A stretch of 64,000 bases of DNA, taken from Bacillota bacterium. Its GTDB lineage: Bacteria > Bacillota > UBA4882 > UBA8346. Below the pieces are notes generated by a model. It worked only from the letters and a program-made list of their open reading frames with translations, was not told where the DNA came from and ran no database searches. Location: contig JAEWZY010000023.1 in assembly GCA_023394955.1 (NCBI GenBank), positions 36,351 to 100,350 on the forward strand, written 5' to 3'. Shown in pieces: positions 34,631 through 43,598 of this stretch; position 1 is the first letter of the stretch; the number at the start of each line of letters is the position of its first letter. A program made the translations under genes and the position numbers.

Positions 34631-34975
34631 AGCTGAATCTCGCTCCCTGATAATTTATCCAGAACCTGTAAATAACTTGTGCATACTTAATCCAAACCAA
34701 GATATTTAGAAGAAAAAAGAATAACTTAAAAGTAGAAAAAAAAAGGCTTTAACAGTAAAAATAGAATATCCACAACTTTTGAGTTATCCACTAAACAATT
34801 CACAACCTGTGGATGAACACAAAAGACGATCCTATAATAACAAAATCTTTTAGCTTTGGCAATTTAAAATTATCCACAATATTGGAAACCATCTCAGGCT
34901 ATATGAGAAATTCTTAAAATTTTCAGGTATTAATTAACTTGAAGAAGCTAGCCGATACCGGTCACGATTTTACTA
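34631..34975. other. oriC, dnaA-rpmH intergenic region
   Basis: An AT-rich gap between divergent dnaA and rpmH. DnaA boxes: ATATCCACA (34766-34774), TTATCCACT (34784-34792), TCATCCACA on the minus strand (34808-34816) and a perfect TTATCCACA (34870-34878). Strand bias of genes switches here. Together with dnaA this is the expected Bacillota origin. The unwinding element could be the A-rich stretch at 34700-34745 or the dnaA-dnaN gap. Confidence 0.8.
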
Positions 34976-35004
34976 TTGACACTAATTAATTAGACCATTA
35001 TAAT
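34976..35004 (+). promoter_or_regulatory. sigma-A promoter of rpmH-rnpA
   Basis: Perfect consensus TTGACA (34976-34981), 17 bases, TATAAT (34999-35004). Transcription should begin near 35011, giving a 120-base leader before rpmH. It suits a highly expressed ribosomal protein gene. Confidence 0.9.
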
Positions 35005-35129
35005 ATAAGCGAATATTTTACTATTGGATAAGATTGAATCTAGAAATTTTTATCTATATCGTTAAATCATTTTCCTTAGTATTATTTAGCGATTTGATCC
35101 ATTACATAGATGAGAGGTGAATAACTAGG

Positions 35130-35264
35130 ATGAAAATGACTTATCAACCCAACCGTCGTAAATATAAAAAAGACCATGGTTTTTTGGTTAGAATGGCTTC
35201 TAAAGGTGGTCGAAGGGTAATCAACCGCCGTCGCGCCAAAGGTCGAAAAGTATTATCAGCCTAA
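35130..35264 (+). CDS. rpmH: 50S ribosomal protein L34
   Basis: A 44-residue very basic protein starting MKMTYQPNRRKYKK and ending GRKVLSA, the standard L34 sequence and length, with HGFLVRMASKGGRRV in the middle. AGAGGTGA lies upstream of the ATG. It is the first gene of the rpmH-rnpA-yidD-yidC-jag unit on the plus strand. Confidence 0.98.
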   Translation: MKMTYQPNRRKYKKDHGFLVRMASKGGRRVINRRRAKGRKVLSA

Positions 35265-35281
35265 CAATTATTTAGGACGTA

Positions 35282-35650
35282 TTGATCAGCTTGGAAGTTA
35301 TTAAAAAAAATGAAGAATTCCAACTAATTTTCGAAAAAGGCCACTCGTTCCAAGGGAGATACTTAGTGGTCTATTTTCTTCATAATTCATATCTGTCTAA
35401 TCGTTTTGGGATCTGTGTCGGTAAAAAATTAGGAACAGCAGTACGTCGAAATCATATAAAACGTTTGTTGCGGGAAGCTATTAGAGTTATTTCTTTACCG
35501 GACCGAGTTGGCTGGGACATGCTTTTAGTTGCAAAAAAGCCGATCCTAAACGCTTCTTTAAATGGTATAATTGATGAGATCCAACATATACTTTTTACGG
35601 TAAACTTTTTTGCACTAGAAACTAAGGGAAATTTGGAGGATTCCCAATGA
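35282..35650 (+). CDS. rnpA: ribonuclease P protein component
   Basis: A 122-residue protein subunit of RNase P, which matures tRNA 5' ends. The RNR-type signature reads KKLGTAVRRNHIKRLLREAIR. TTG at 35282 has AGGA 4-5 bases upstream; a second TTG three codons later is possible. It follows rpmH by 17 bases and overlaps yidD by 4 bases. Confidence 0.95.
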   Translation: MISLEVIKKNEEFQLIFEKGHSFQGRYLVVYFLHNSYLSNRFGICVGKKLGTAVRRNHIKRLLREAIRVISLPDRVGWDMLLVAKKPILNASLNGIIDEIQHILFTVNFFALETKGNLEDSQ

Positions 35651-35862
35651 AAGGTGTAATCCTTCTTTTTATAATATCTTATCGTAAATATATTTCCCCC
35701 CTTTTACCTAGAAGTTGTCGTTTTTATCCGACCTGTTCGGATTATGTTTTACAAGCTGTTCATAAATTTGGCGTTAAGAAAGGTTTGTTCTTAGGATTTA
35801 AGAGAATTTTACGTTGCAACCCGTTTAACGCCGGTGGCTACGATCCATTGCCAGAAGAATAG
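35647..35862 (+). CDS. yidD: membrane protein insertion efficiency factor YidD
   Basis: A 71-residue protein with the diagnostic YRKYISPLLPRSCRFYPTCS, cysteines included, and RCNPFNAGGYDP at the end. It assists YidC-dependent membrane insertion. ATGA-type overlap with rnpA and close contact with yidC indicate one operon. Confidence 0.97.
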   Translation: MKGVILLFIISYRKYISPLLPRSCRFYPTCSDYVLQAVHKFGVKKGLFLGFKRILRCNPFNAGGYDPLPEE

Positions 35863-35894
35863 TGGGCTATTATTTTAGAGAGGGTGTTTCAAAC

Positions 35895-36590
35895 TTGAAT
35901 TTTATCATTAATCCGATTAGCGACTTATTTAAAATAATATTGGAATATTTTTTTTCATTCACTCATAGCTGGGGTTGGTCGATTATTTTATTAACCGTCC
36001 TGATTAAAATGGTTCTTTTCCCCACAACCATTAAACAGATCCAGGCAATGAACAAGATGAAATTGCTTCAACCCAAGTTAAAAGAAATTCAGGAAAAATA
36101 TTATAAAACCAATCCTGAAGAATATCAACGCCGTACCATGGAATTATATAAAAAAGAGAAAGTTAATCCCTTCAGCGGATGTCTTCCTTTATTAATTCAA
36201 CTCCCCATTTTATTTGCAATCTTTAACCTACTCCAGAATCAGGATTATATTGCTAACGTCATTAAAGACGCCAGTTTTTTAGGTTTGTTTTTGATTAAAG
36301 ATAAAGGAATTGTCCCTTTAGCGATCCTTTCCGGCATAACTACTTTTTTCCAACAAAAACTCACTACTCCAACGACAACCGGAAACGATCAAACTCAAAT
36401 GATGTTATATATCATGCCGGTTATGTTTGGTTTCTTCACTTATCAGGTTAATGCTGGAATTGGTTTGTATTGGGTAGCCAGTAATATAGTAGGGATCGCC
36501 CAACAATATTTAATTAATGAATTCTTCATTGTAAAAGAACATCTTCAGCGCAAAGACGGAGAACCCTCGGAAGAAACCAAAAAGAAATAA
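35895..36590 (+). CDS. yidC: membrane protein insertase YidC/SpoIIIJ
   Basis: A 231-residue Oxa1/YidC insertase of the Gram-positive short type, with membrane segments near residues 20-45, 95-115, 130-150 and 175-200, and the cytoplasmic helical hairpin containing KMKLLQPKLKEIQEKY. The hydrophilic-groove arginine of YidC seems to be replaced by lysine in LLTVLIKMVLFP. TTG at 35895 has GAGGG 10 bases upstream; the frame is open from 35862. No lipobox cysteine at the N-terminus. It lies before jag as usual. Confidence 0.94.
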   Translation: MNFIINPISDLFKIILEYFFSFTHSWGWSIILLTVLIKMVLFPTTIKQIQAMNKMKLLQPKLKEIQEKYYKTNPEEYQRRTMELYKKEKVNPFSGCLPLLIQLPILFAIFNLLQNQDYIANVIKDASFLGLFLIKDKGIVPLAILSGITTFFQQKLTTPTTTGNDQTQMMLYIMPVMFGFFTYQVNAGIGLYWVASNIVGIAQQYLINEFFIVKEHLQRKDGEPSEETKKK

Positions 36591-36620
36591 TCACACCTGT
36601 TTGGTTCAAGGAGGTACACG

Positions 36621-37241
36621 GTGAAATCAATTGAAAAAGTTGGCCGTACTAAAGAAGAAGCGATATCGGAAGCGATCAAAGAGTTAGGGGTCAAACCTGA
36701 TAAAGTAAAAGTTGAGGTCTTAGAAGAAATTAACAAGGGATTCTTAGGATTATTAGGCGGAAAGGCAATCAAGGTTAGGGTAACGGTTAAAGAGGATTTA
36801 GCTCAAGCCGCAGGCCTTTTTTTAAGAGAAATGTTGGTTAACATGGGAGTTTTGGCCCAGGTAGAGATATTTAAAAGATCCGATAATACTGTCCTAAATA
36901 TTAACGGAAAAGATCTCGGTATATTAATCGGCAAACGAGGCCAAACCCTAGATTCCATACAATACCTTGTTAATTTGGCTGTCAATAAAGACCAAATTGA
37001 AAAAGAGCGAATTATCGTTGATGTTGCCGGGTACCGCCGCCGCCGCGAAGACACTTTGCGCCGACTGGCCATGAAAATGGCGGATCGAGTCAAGCGGGAG
37101 GGGAGAAAGCAAGTATTGGAGCCGATGTCTCCCCATGAACGCCGGATTATTCACTCCACCCTTCAAAGTTATAAAGACGTGATGACTTACAGTGAAGGAG
37201 AAGACCCATACCGTCATGTGATTATCAGTCCCCAACAGTAA
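36621..37241 (+). CDS. jag: RNA-binding protein Jag/KhpB
   Basis: A 206-residue protein with Jag-N domain (VGRTKEEAISEAIKELG), a KH domain with LGILIGKRGQTLDSIQYLVNLAVN, and an R3H domain ending SPHERRIIHSTLQ and YRHVIISP. KhpB binds RNA and influences cell division and elongation; its gene is paired with spoIIIJ/yidC in Bacillota. GGAGG lies 9 bases before the GTG start. Confidence 0.95.
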   Translation: MKSIEKVGRTKEEAISEAIKELGVKPDKVKVEVLEEINKGFLGLLGGKAIKVRVTVKEDLAQAAGLFLREMLVNMGVLAQVEIFKRSDNTVLNINGKDLGILIGKRGQTLDSIQYLVNLAVNKDQIEKERIIVDVAGYRRRREDTLRRLAMKMADRVKREGRKQVLEPMSPHERRIIHSTLQSYKDVMTYSEGEDPYRHVIISPQQ

Positions 37242-37246
37242 TAATC

Positions 37247-37267
37247 CCCGGCTCAGCCGGGTTTTTT
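37247..37267 (+). terminator. terminator of the rpmH-jag operon
   Basis: CCCGGC/GCCGGG stem with a CTCA-type loop followed by six T, immediately after the jag stop. Confidence 0.93.
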
Positions 37268-37406
37268 ATTAAGTAAGCGCGTCCAGCAAAAGCGGGGCCG
37301 CCTACCATACTTTAACGGCAGGCGCCTATTTTAAGATAATCAAAGTTATGCTAAACTAAAGTCGCTAAGCTTGTTTAATTGAGCAGTTTCCACTTGGAGG
37401 AAAGCT

Positions 37407-38789
37407 ATGATTTTCAATGATACTATCGCCGCGATAGCCACCCCGATTGGTGAAGGCGGAATTGGAATTATCAGAATCAGCGGTCCGTCCGCTAAAGAGA
37501 TCGGCCTTAAAATATTGGTCAATAGCAAAAAAGACTTTTTTACGGAGATACAAGAAAGAAAAGTATACCATGGGCTGGCGCTTAACCCCGTTAATCAACA
37601 ACTCTTAGATGAAGTAATCTTTTTTTATTTGAGAGCGCCAAAAAGTTTTACAGGTGAAGATACCTTAGAGATCCAAGCCCACGGAGGCGTATTCACTCTA
37701 TCCAGAATATTAGAAATTCTATTGCATAATGGGGCCCGGATGGCTGAACCGGGCGAATTTACTCAACGCGCTTTTTTGAATGGTCGAATCGACTTAGTTC
37801 AGGCTGAATCAATCATTGATTTAATTCGAGCCAAAACTGATAAAGCTCACGAACTAGCCTTATCCCAACTCACCGGCAGAATTAGTCAATCTTTATCCCA
37901 GATTGAAAAGGACCTTTATCAAATTTTAATTACTATCGAAGCAACGCTTGATTTTCCGGAAGAAGACATTCCTGATCCGGAGAAAGAACAAATCCATTCT
38001 CAAGCATCTAAAGCTCTACTAAAATTAACAGCTATGCTTGAGGGGGTAGATGAAGGGCGAAAAATTAGGGACGGTATCAGATTGGTCATTGTAGGTCGGC
38101 CAAATGTGGGCAAATCAAGCTTACTTAATGCATTGGTCCAAGAAGAAAAAGCTATCGTAACGGCGATTCCGGGAACAACCCGGGATATTATCGAAGCGCC
38201 CTTTCAGTTAAGGGGAGTGCCGATTCGGCTTATTGATACCGCTGGTTTACGGGAGACTGAAAATGTAATCGAACAAATGGGAATCGCAAAGACGGAACTA
38301 TCAATTGAGCAAGGAGACCTAATCATACTGGTTCTTGACGGAAGTCAACCCCTCGCTGTTGAAGACGAACAAATAATTGAAAAAATTAAGGGGCGAAAAA
38401 CCCTCGTTATTATCAATAAGACAGACTTACCACAAGTACTAAAGAAAGAAGCTCTGCCTTGGTTTGCCAAAGACCGGATCATTGAGTTGTCATTGTTCAC
38501 TAAGAAGGGGTTGAATTTAGTTGAAGACCGGATCATTGAACTGGTCGGGCTGGGGGAGATCAGCCTTGACGATCGGCCTTTATTATCCAGGATTAGGCAT
38601 AAGCAAGCGTTAGAGCAAGCAATCGCCGCTTTAAATGAGTTTATTTCCGGGTTGTCCGCTGGACGGAGCGAAGATTTATTAGCGGTAGATTTACATTCCA
38701 CCTTGAATTCATTAGGGATTATTTCTGGAAAAAATGTTTCCAATGAGGTAATTCGAGGCATCTTTGAGCAGTTTTGCATTGGAAAATAA
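37407..38789 (+). CDS. mnmE: tRNA modification GTPase MnmE
   Basis: A 460-residue GTPase that with MnmG installs the cmnm5/nm5 group on U34 of tRNAs. N-terminal tetrahydrofolate-binding domain, central helical domain, and an inserted G domain with GRPNVGKSS (G1), DTAGLRET (G3) and NKTDLP (G4); the C-terminal FCIGK with the catalytic-type cysteine is intact. GGAGG precedes the ATG. It is followed after 22 bases by two mnmG genes. Confidence 0.97.
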   Translation: MIFNDTIAAIATPIGEGGIGIIRISGPSAKEIGLKILVNSKKDFFTEIQERKVYHGLALNPVNQQLLDEVIFFYLRAPKSFTGEDTLEIQAHGGVFTLSRILEILLHNGARMAEPGEFTQRAFLNGRIDLVQAESIIDLIRAKTDKAHELALSQLTGRISQSLSQIEKDLYQILITIEATLDFPEEDIPDPEKEQIHSQASKALLKLTAMLEGVDEGRKIRDGIRLVIVGRPNVGKSSLLNALVQEEKAIVTAIPGTTRDIIEAPFQLRGVPIRLIDTAGLRETENVIEQMGIAKTELSIEQGDLIILVLDGSQPLAVEDEQIIEKIKGRKTLVIINKTDLPQVLKKEALPWFAKDRIIELSLFTKKGLNLVEDRIIELVGLGEISLDDRPLLSRIRHKQALEQAIAALNEFISGLSAGRSEDLLAVDLHSTLNSLGIISGKNVSNEVIRGIFEQFCIGK

Positions 38790-38811
38790 GCTTCTGAAAA
38801 GAGGGAACAGC

Positions 38812-40692
38812 TTGAACTATGACATTATAGTAGTTGGAGCCGGCCATGCCGGTTCGGAGGCGGCCTTGGCCGCAGCCCGGCTGGGTGCGAAGACTTTGGT
38901 TTTAACAATTTCTCCCGATACTATCGGAGCTATGCCTTGTAATCCGGCCATCGGCGGTCCGGCTGCTAAAAGCCATTTAGTCCGCGAGTTAGATGCTTTA
39001 GGCGGAGCAATGGGTAGGGTGATTGACCAAACCTTTTTAAATATCCGCCGGATCAATGAAAGCCGGGGCCCTGCCGTGGCTGCCCTCCGGGCTCAAGCAG
39101 ATAAAAAAAGATATCAGAACGAGATGACATTAAAGCTTGAAAGGGAGCCTAATATTACTTTAAAACAAGGCTTGGTTACGGAATTGATGGTTTCCAATGA
39201 AAAAGTGACCGGAGTGGTCTTGAAATCCGGCCGAAGTTATCCGGCCCAAGCGGTGATTTTAGCTACCGGCACTTTTTTAGGCGGTAATATTGTGATGGGC
39301 TCCATTCGTTATCAAGGGGGCCGTCAAGGCGAACCGGCAGCGATTGAACTCAGTGCCAGCCTATCAAAGAATGGGATTAGGTTGCGCCGGTTCCAGACTG
39401 CTACACCGCCGAGGATCCATCGGCGTTCGGTGGACTTTTCCAAGTTAACGCTCCAAGCTTTACAAGATCCGGAATGGGGTTTTTCCTGGGCCGGACTCTC
39501 TCAAAAAAGGACTCAACAACCTTGTTGGTATACAACCACTACTCCGGCTACGATTCGGATCATTCAGGAGAATCTAGATCAATCTCCAATCCAATCCGGT
39601 TCGATCACTGGACAAGGCCCCCATTTTTGTCCTTCAATCGATCGTAAAGTGATCCGGTTTCCCGAAAAAACTGATCACTTGATTTTTTTAGAACCGGAAA
39701 GCGAATTTACTGAAGAGTTATATTTATTAGGCTTGACTACTGCCATGCCTGAATCGGTCCAGGAACAAATTATAGCTTCAATTCCCGGACTGGAAAAGGC
39801 TGAAATTATGCGGCCCGGCTATGCGGTGGAATATGATTGTCTGGATTCTTTTCAATTTAAACCGAACCTTGAATCGAAGATAATCGAAAACCTGTATACC
39901 GCCGGGCAGTTGAACGGCACCTCCGGATATGAAGAAGCTGCAGTTCAAGGACTGGTTGCCGGTATTAATGCCGTCCGAAAAATAAAGGGGCTGCCTCCCT
40001 ATATCCCGGATCGGGGCAATTCCTATATTGGCGTGCTCATCGATGACTTAGTCACAAAAGGAACCGATGAGCCTTATCGGATGATGACTTCCCTGGCCGA
40101 ATTTCGTTTGTTTTTAAGACTGGATAACGCGCTTTTTCGATTAGGCCAAGAAGGTATAGAGATTGGATTATATAGTGAAGAAGAACAATCCGGCTTGATT
40201 AATTTGCTCAACCAAACTGAACAATTTAGATCAATAATTAATAAGCTCGTTGTCAAGCCGGAATCGCTACTCTGGGACAGACTCCGGCTTGACTCGAAAA
40301 AACACAGTTACTATTTACCGGAATTGGCGTTGCGTCCGGAAGCCAATGATGAATTATTCATTTCTGAATTTGAATCGTTAAAATCTTTTCCTCAACCAAT
40401 CCGGGAATATGTCTGGAATGAAATTAAACTAGCTGGTTATCTGCAACGGCAATCAGTTCAAAGGATAGAGCACCAAAAATTGGAATCAATTAGAATTTCA
40501 AGCGGTTTTGATTATAAAAGCGTAGCCGGATTATCCGAAGCGGGCCGAAAAAGTTTGGAATTGGTTAATCCTATTTCACTAGGACAGGCGTTTCGCATTT
40601 CCCAATTGGACCAGGCTGATCGGACGGTTTTATTGTTATACTTGAATCCAACTAAAGGAGACCCTGAAACAGGTTATGAAAGAGCAGTATGA
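38812..40692 (+). CDS. divergent MnmG paralogue (first of tandem pair)
   Basis: A 626-residue FAD-binding MnmG/GidA homologue. It keeps the FAD fold (VVGAGHAGSEAA), the two catalytic cysteines (AMPCNPAIGGP and GPHFCPSID), and a full-length C-terminal tRNA-binding domain, so it is not the shorter TrmFO. It departs from MnmG at otherwise fixed positions: SRAEYRL is SLAEFRL, DNADxRL is DNALFRL, GPRYCPSI is GPHFCPSI, and AKGHLV is AKSHLV. TTG at 38812 has AGAGGG about 6 bases upstream, while the longer open frame from 38764 overlaps mnmE. Its end overlaps the canonical mnmG by 17 bases. It may be a subfunctionalised tRNA-modifying enzyme or partner subunit. Confidence 0.85.
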   Translation: MNYDIIVVGAGHAGSEAALAAARLGAKTLVLTISPDTIGAMPCNPAIGGPAAKSHLVRELDALGGAMGRVIDQTFLNIRRINESRGPAVAALRAQADKKRYQNEMTLKLEREPNITLKQGLVTELMVSNEKVTGVVLKSGRSYPAQAVILATGTFLGGNIVMGSIRYQGGRQGEPAAIELSASLSKNGIRLRRFQTATPPRIHRRSVDFSKLTLQALQDPEWGFSWAGLSQKRTQQPCWYTTTTPATIRIIQENLDQSPIQSGSITGQGPHFCPSIDRKVIRFPEKTDHLIFLEPESEFTEELYLLGLTTAMPESVQEQIIASIPGLEKAEIMRPGYAVEYDCLDSFQFKPNLESKIIENLYTAGQLNGTSGYEEAAVQGLVAGINAVRKIKGLPPYIPDRGNSYIGVLIDDLVTKGTDEPYRMMTSLAEFRLFLRLDNALFRLGQEGIEIGLYSEEEQSGLINLLNQTEQFRSIINKLVVKPESLLWDRLRLDSKKHSYYLPELALRPEANDELFISEFESLKSFPQPIREYVWNEIKLAGYLQRQSVQRIEHQKLESIRISSGFDYKSVAGLSEAGRKSLELVNPISLGQAFRISQLDQADRTVLLLYLNPTKGDPETGYERAV

Positions 40693-42544
40693 AATTATCG
40701 TGGTCGGCGCTGGCCATGCAGGCAGTGAGGCGGCACTAGCCACCGCTAAAATGGGTTTTAAAACTCTATTATTTACTTTGAACTATAATAACATCGCACT
40801 GATGCCCTGTAATCCTTCCATCGGAGGTCCGGCTAAAGGTCATTTGGTCCGTGAAATAGACGCTTTGGGAGGGGCGATGGGAAAAGTGATTGACCGGACC
40901 TATCTTCAAATCCGCTTATTAAATACTCAAAAAGGGCCTGCTGTGTGGGCTTTACGCGCCCAAGCCGATAAGACAGTATATCAACGGGAAATGTTATCCG
41001 AATTGGAGAAGCAACCCAATCTCGCCATCCGGCAGGCTGAAGTTGACGAAGTTTTAATAGATTTTCAAGGTAGGGCTAATGGTGTCCGGACCCGTACCGG
41101 TTTAGTATTTAACTCCAAAGCGGTAATCGTGGCTACCGGCACTTTTTTGCGGGGTAGAATTTTCATCGGCAAACTCACTTATGAATCCGGGCCAATGGGA
41201 TATCTTCCAGCAGTTGGTTTAGCCCAATCCCTAACTAAATTAGGGCTGAAATTATGTAGATTTAAAACAGGAACTCCCGCCAGGGTACGCCGTAGATCAT
41301 TAGATTTTAGCAAAATGACCCCCCAACCGGGAGGATATACGGAACATGGCTTTTCATTTTGGGAACCTTGGCAGGTCCGACCGGAACATTTATGTTGGTT
41401 GACCTATACCCAACCGGAGACTCATCGGATCATTAAGGAACATTTAGGGGAGGCTGCTTTGTTCAGCGGCGAGATTACCGGCGTCGGACCCCGTTACTGT
41501 CCGTCCATTGAAGGTAAATTAATTCAGTTTCCCGATAAAGAAAGGCATCAAGTATTTATCGAACCTGAAGGGGCCAATACGGACGAAATGTACTTAGCCG
41601 GTCTCTCCTCCAGCCTGCCTGAACCGGTTCAAGAACTTTTTTTACGAACGATCCCGGGATTGGAGAAATTGGAGATTGTCCGTCCTGGTTATGCCATTGA
41701 ATATGACTACTTACCCGGAGAGCAGCTGAAACCAACGTTGGAGACGAAAAAAGTTCCAGGTCTGTATGGGGCCGGTCAGATTAACGGCAGTTCAGGTTAT
41801 GAAGAGGCCGCAGCCCAAGGCTTGATAGCAGGCATCAACGCCGCTCTCCAATTGCAAGGAAAGTCGCCTTTGGTATTAAAACGCTCTGAAGCTTATATCG
41901 GAGTATTAATTGATGATTTAGTCACCAAAGAGAGTCAAGAACCTTACCGTATTTTAACCTCAAGAGCTGAATTCCGTTTAACCTTGAGGTCGGATAATGC
42001 CGATGAAAGGCTGAGCCCATACGGTATTCGAATCGGCTTAATCAATCAATCGTGTAGTCAATCGTTCGAATTAAAATATCAACGTATCAGCCGCCTACAG
42101 AAACAGTTTGAAACAACTGTCCTTAACCCAGACGCTAAAGTACGGCAAACTTTCATTGAGGAAGGCTTAGCGGTCCCCAAAAACAAATTTAGTTTTGCCG
42201 ATCTTTTAAAGCGGCCTGAAATTCAGCCTGATTTTTTGAAAAAATTAGCGCCCGAACTAGATTTTTTTAACGGAGACGCTGCTGAAATTAGCACCCGGTA
42301 TAAATATCAAGGTTATTTAGAGAAAGAAAAAGAGCAAGTCAAGAGGTTACTGAATCTAGAAGCGAAAAAAATCCCAGAGAATATGGATTATAATTTAGTA
42401 ACCAATCTTGCCAACGAAGCTCGGGAAAAACTGATTAAATTTCGCCCCGGTACTTTGGGTCAAGCTTCCCGGATTAGCGGGATTAACCCTGCAGATCTAA
42501 CCGCTTTATTATTTTACTTAGAAAACAGAAAGGAGCGACCATGA
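40676..42544 (+). CDS. mnmG: tRNA U34 carboxymethylaminomethyl-synthesising enzyme MnmG
   Basis: A 622-residue flavoprotein, the MnmE partner. FAD motif VVGAGHAGSEAALATAKMG, the catalytic cysteine in ALMPCNPSIGGPAKGHLV, the second cysteine in GPRYCPSIEGK, the intact SRAEFRLTLRSDNADERL, and the C-terminal helical tRNA-binding domain with KYQGYLEKE and GQASRISGINPADL. Length and motifs are those of the standard protein. It overlaps the paralogue before it and rsmG after it, so all are cotranslated from one mRNA. Confidence 0.97.
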   Translation: MKEQYEIIVVGAGHAGSEAALATAKMGFKTLLFTLNYNNIALMPCNPSIGGPAKGHLVREIDALGGAMGKVIDRTYLQIRLLNTQKGPAVWALRAQADKTVYQREMLSELEKQPNLAIRQAEVDEVLIDFQGRANGVRTRTGLVFNSKAVIVATGTFLRGRIFIGKLTYESGPMGYLPAVGLAQSLTKLGLKLCRFKTGTPARVRRRSLDFSKMTPQPGGYTEHGFSFWEPWQVRPEHLCWLTYTQPETHRIIKEHLGEAALFSGEITGVGPRYCPSIEGKLIQFPDKERHQVFIEPEGANTDEMYLAGLSSSLPEPVQELFLRTIPGLEKLEIVRPGYAIEYDYLPGEQLKPTLETKKVPGLYGAGQINGSSGYEEAAAQGLIAGINAALQLQGKSPLVLKRSEAYIGVLIDDLVTKESQEPYRILTSRAEFRLTLRSDNADERLSPYGIRIGLINQSCSQSFELKYQRISRLQKQFETTVLNPDAKVRQTFIEEGLAVPKNKFSFADLLKRPEIQPDFLKKLAPELDFFNGDAAEISTRYKYQGYLEKEKEQVKRLLNLEAKKIPENMDYNLVTNLANEAREKLIKFRPGTLGQASRISGINPADLTALLFYLENRKERP

Positions 42545-43257
42545 ATAATCAGCTTGATCTTTCCACCTTATTAAATAAAATTCCTCTCCCTATTACCAAT
42601 GATCAGCTAAAACGGATTCTTGAATATATCAAGATACTTTTCACAGCCAATCAAACCACCAACCTCACTGCCATTACCGACTATAACGAGGCCTTGGTGA
42701 AACATATCTTCGATTCATTATTAATAATGACTCTCCCAGAATTTGAATCAGCTACTAAGATCATTGATGTTGGCAGTGGCGGAGGGTTACCGAGTATTCC
42801 TCTGGCTATCTGTAATCCTGAAAAAGAAGTAATATCTTTGGAAGCTACTCAAAAAAAGATCAATTTTCAAATTCGAACTGCCCGGCAGCTGAAATTATCT
42901 AACCTTATTCCTATATGGGGCAGAGCAGAAGAAGCTGCTAAACAAAACACACATCGTGAACAATATGACTTAGCACTCGCTCGTGCAGTAGCTCCACTGA
43001 ATATCCTTGCGGAACTCACGGTCCCCTTCGTCAAATTACAAGGACACACTATTTTTTATAAAGGAAGAGAAGCTGAGAACGAGATTATTAACGGAAAACT
43101 TGCAATTAAGACTTTAGGGGCTGAATTTATCGGAACCAAGTCCTTTGCCCTCCCCTATAATTACGGTTCAAGGACCTTAATTATATACCAAAAGACAAAT
43201 CCAACCTTACCTGCTTATCCACGTAAACCAGGTGTCCCGCAAAAAAAACCCCTATAA
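42541..43257 (+). CDS. rsmG: 16S rRNA (guanine-527-N7)-methyltransferase RsmG
   Basis: A 238-residue class I methyltransferase (GidB). SAM-binding motif IDVGSGGGLPSIPLA and downstream ARAVAPLNILAEL are diagnostic. It modifies G527 in the 530 loop; loss gives low-level streptomycin resistance in many bacteria. Its ATG overlaps the mnmG stop by 4 bases. In Bacillus the next gene is noc; here it is absent and parA follows after 341 bases. Confidence 0.96.
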   Translation: MNNQLDLSTLLNKIPLPITNDQLKRILEYIKILFTANQTTNLTAITDYNEALVKHIFDSLLIMTLPEFESATKIIDVGSGGGLPSIPLAICNPEKEVISLEATQKKINFQIRTARQLKLSNLIPIWGRAEEAAKQNTHREQYDLALARAVAPLNILAELTVPFVKLQGHTIFYKGREAENEIINGKLAIKTLGAEFIGTKSFALPYNYGSRTLIIYQKTNPTLPAYPRKPGVPQKKPL

Positions 43258-43598
43258 ATTTATTTTGACGAAATCGGCATTGATAATTGTTTAGAAGTAG
43301 TTATCAGCTGTTAATCCTTAATCCTAATCGAATATTCAAATTACTAAAGTAGAAATAAGGCGCTTTATTAATTTCCATAGAGAAAGTTTAGGTTATTAAG
43401 AAGGAAGATTCTGCTCTATCTAGAAAATGATCAGGATAGTCCGAAGGGAATAGGTGAACAATGGTGAAACGCTCGTCTAAAAAGTCATTGGAAATATTAC
43501 GACAAAGGGCTTATGAATTATTGAACACCGAGCTGAAAACGCTTCGGAGCCATCCCAACTATGAAACCACAAAAGGTTGGAGGGAGGAAGGTTTAAAT
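43258..43598. other. intergenic region rsmG-parA
   Basis: 341 bases up to the chosen parA start. Most is AT-rich with no clear terminator after rsmG and no recognisable noc fragment. From 43461 onward an in-frame ATG with AGGTGA just upstream opens a 46-codon extension into parA (see findings). Confidence 0.55.

Noticed and set aside
38812..40692. TrmFO (folate-dependent tRNA methyltransferase) for the first mnmG paralogue
   Set aside because: TrmFO is about 440 residues and lacks the C-terminal MnmG domain; this protein is full-length with that domain.
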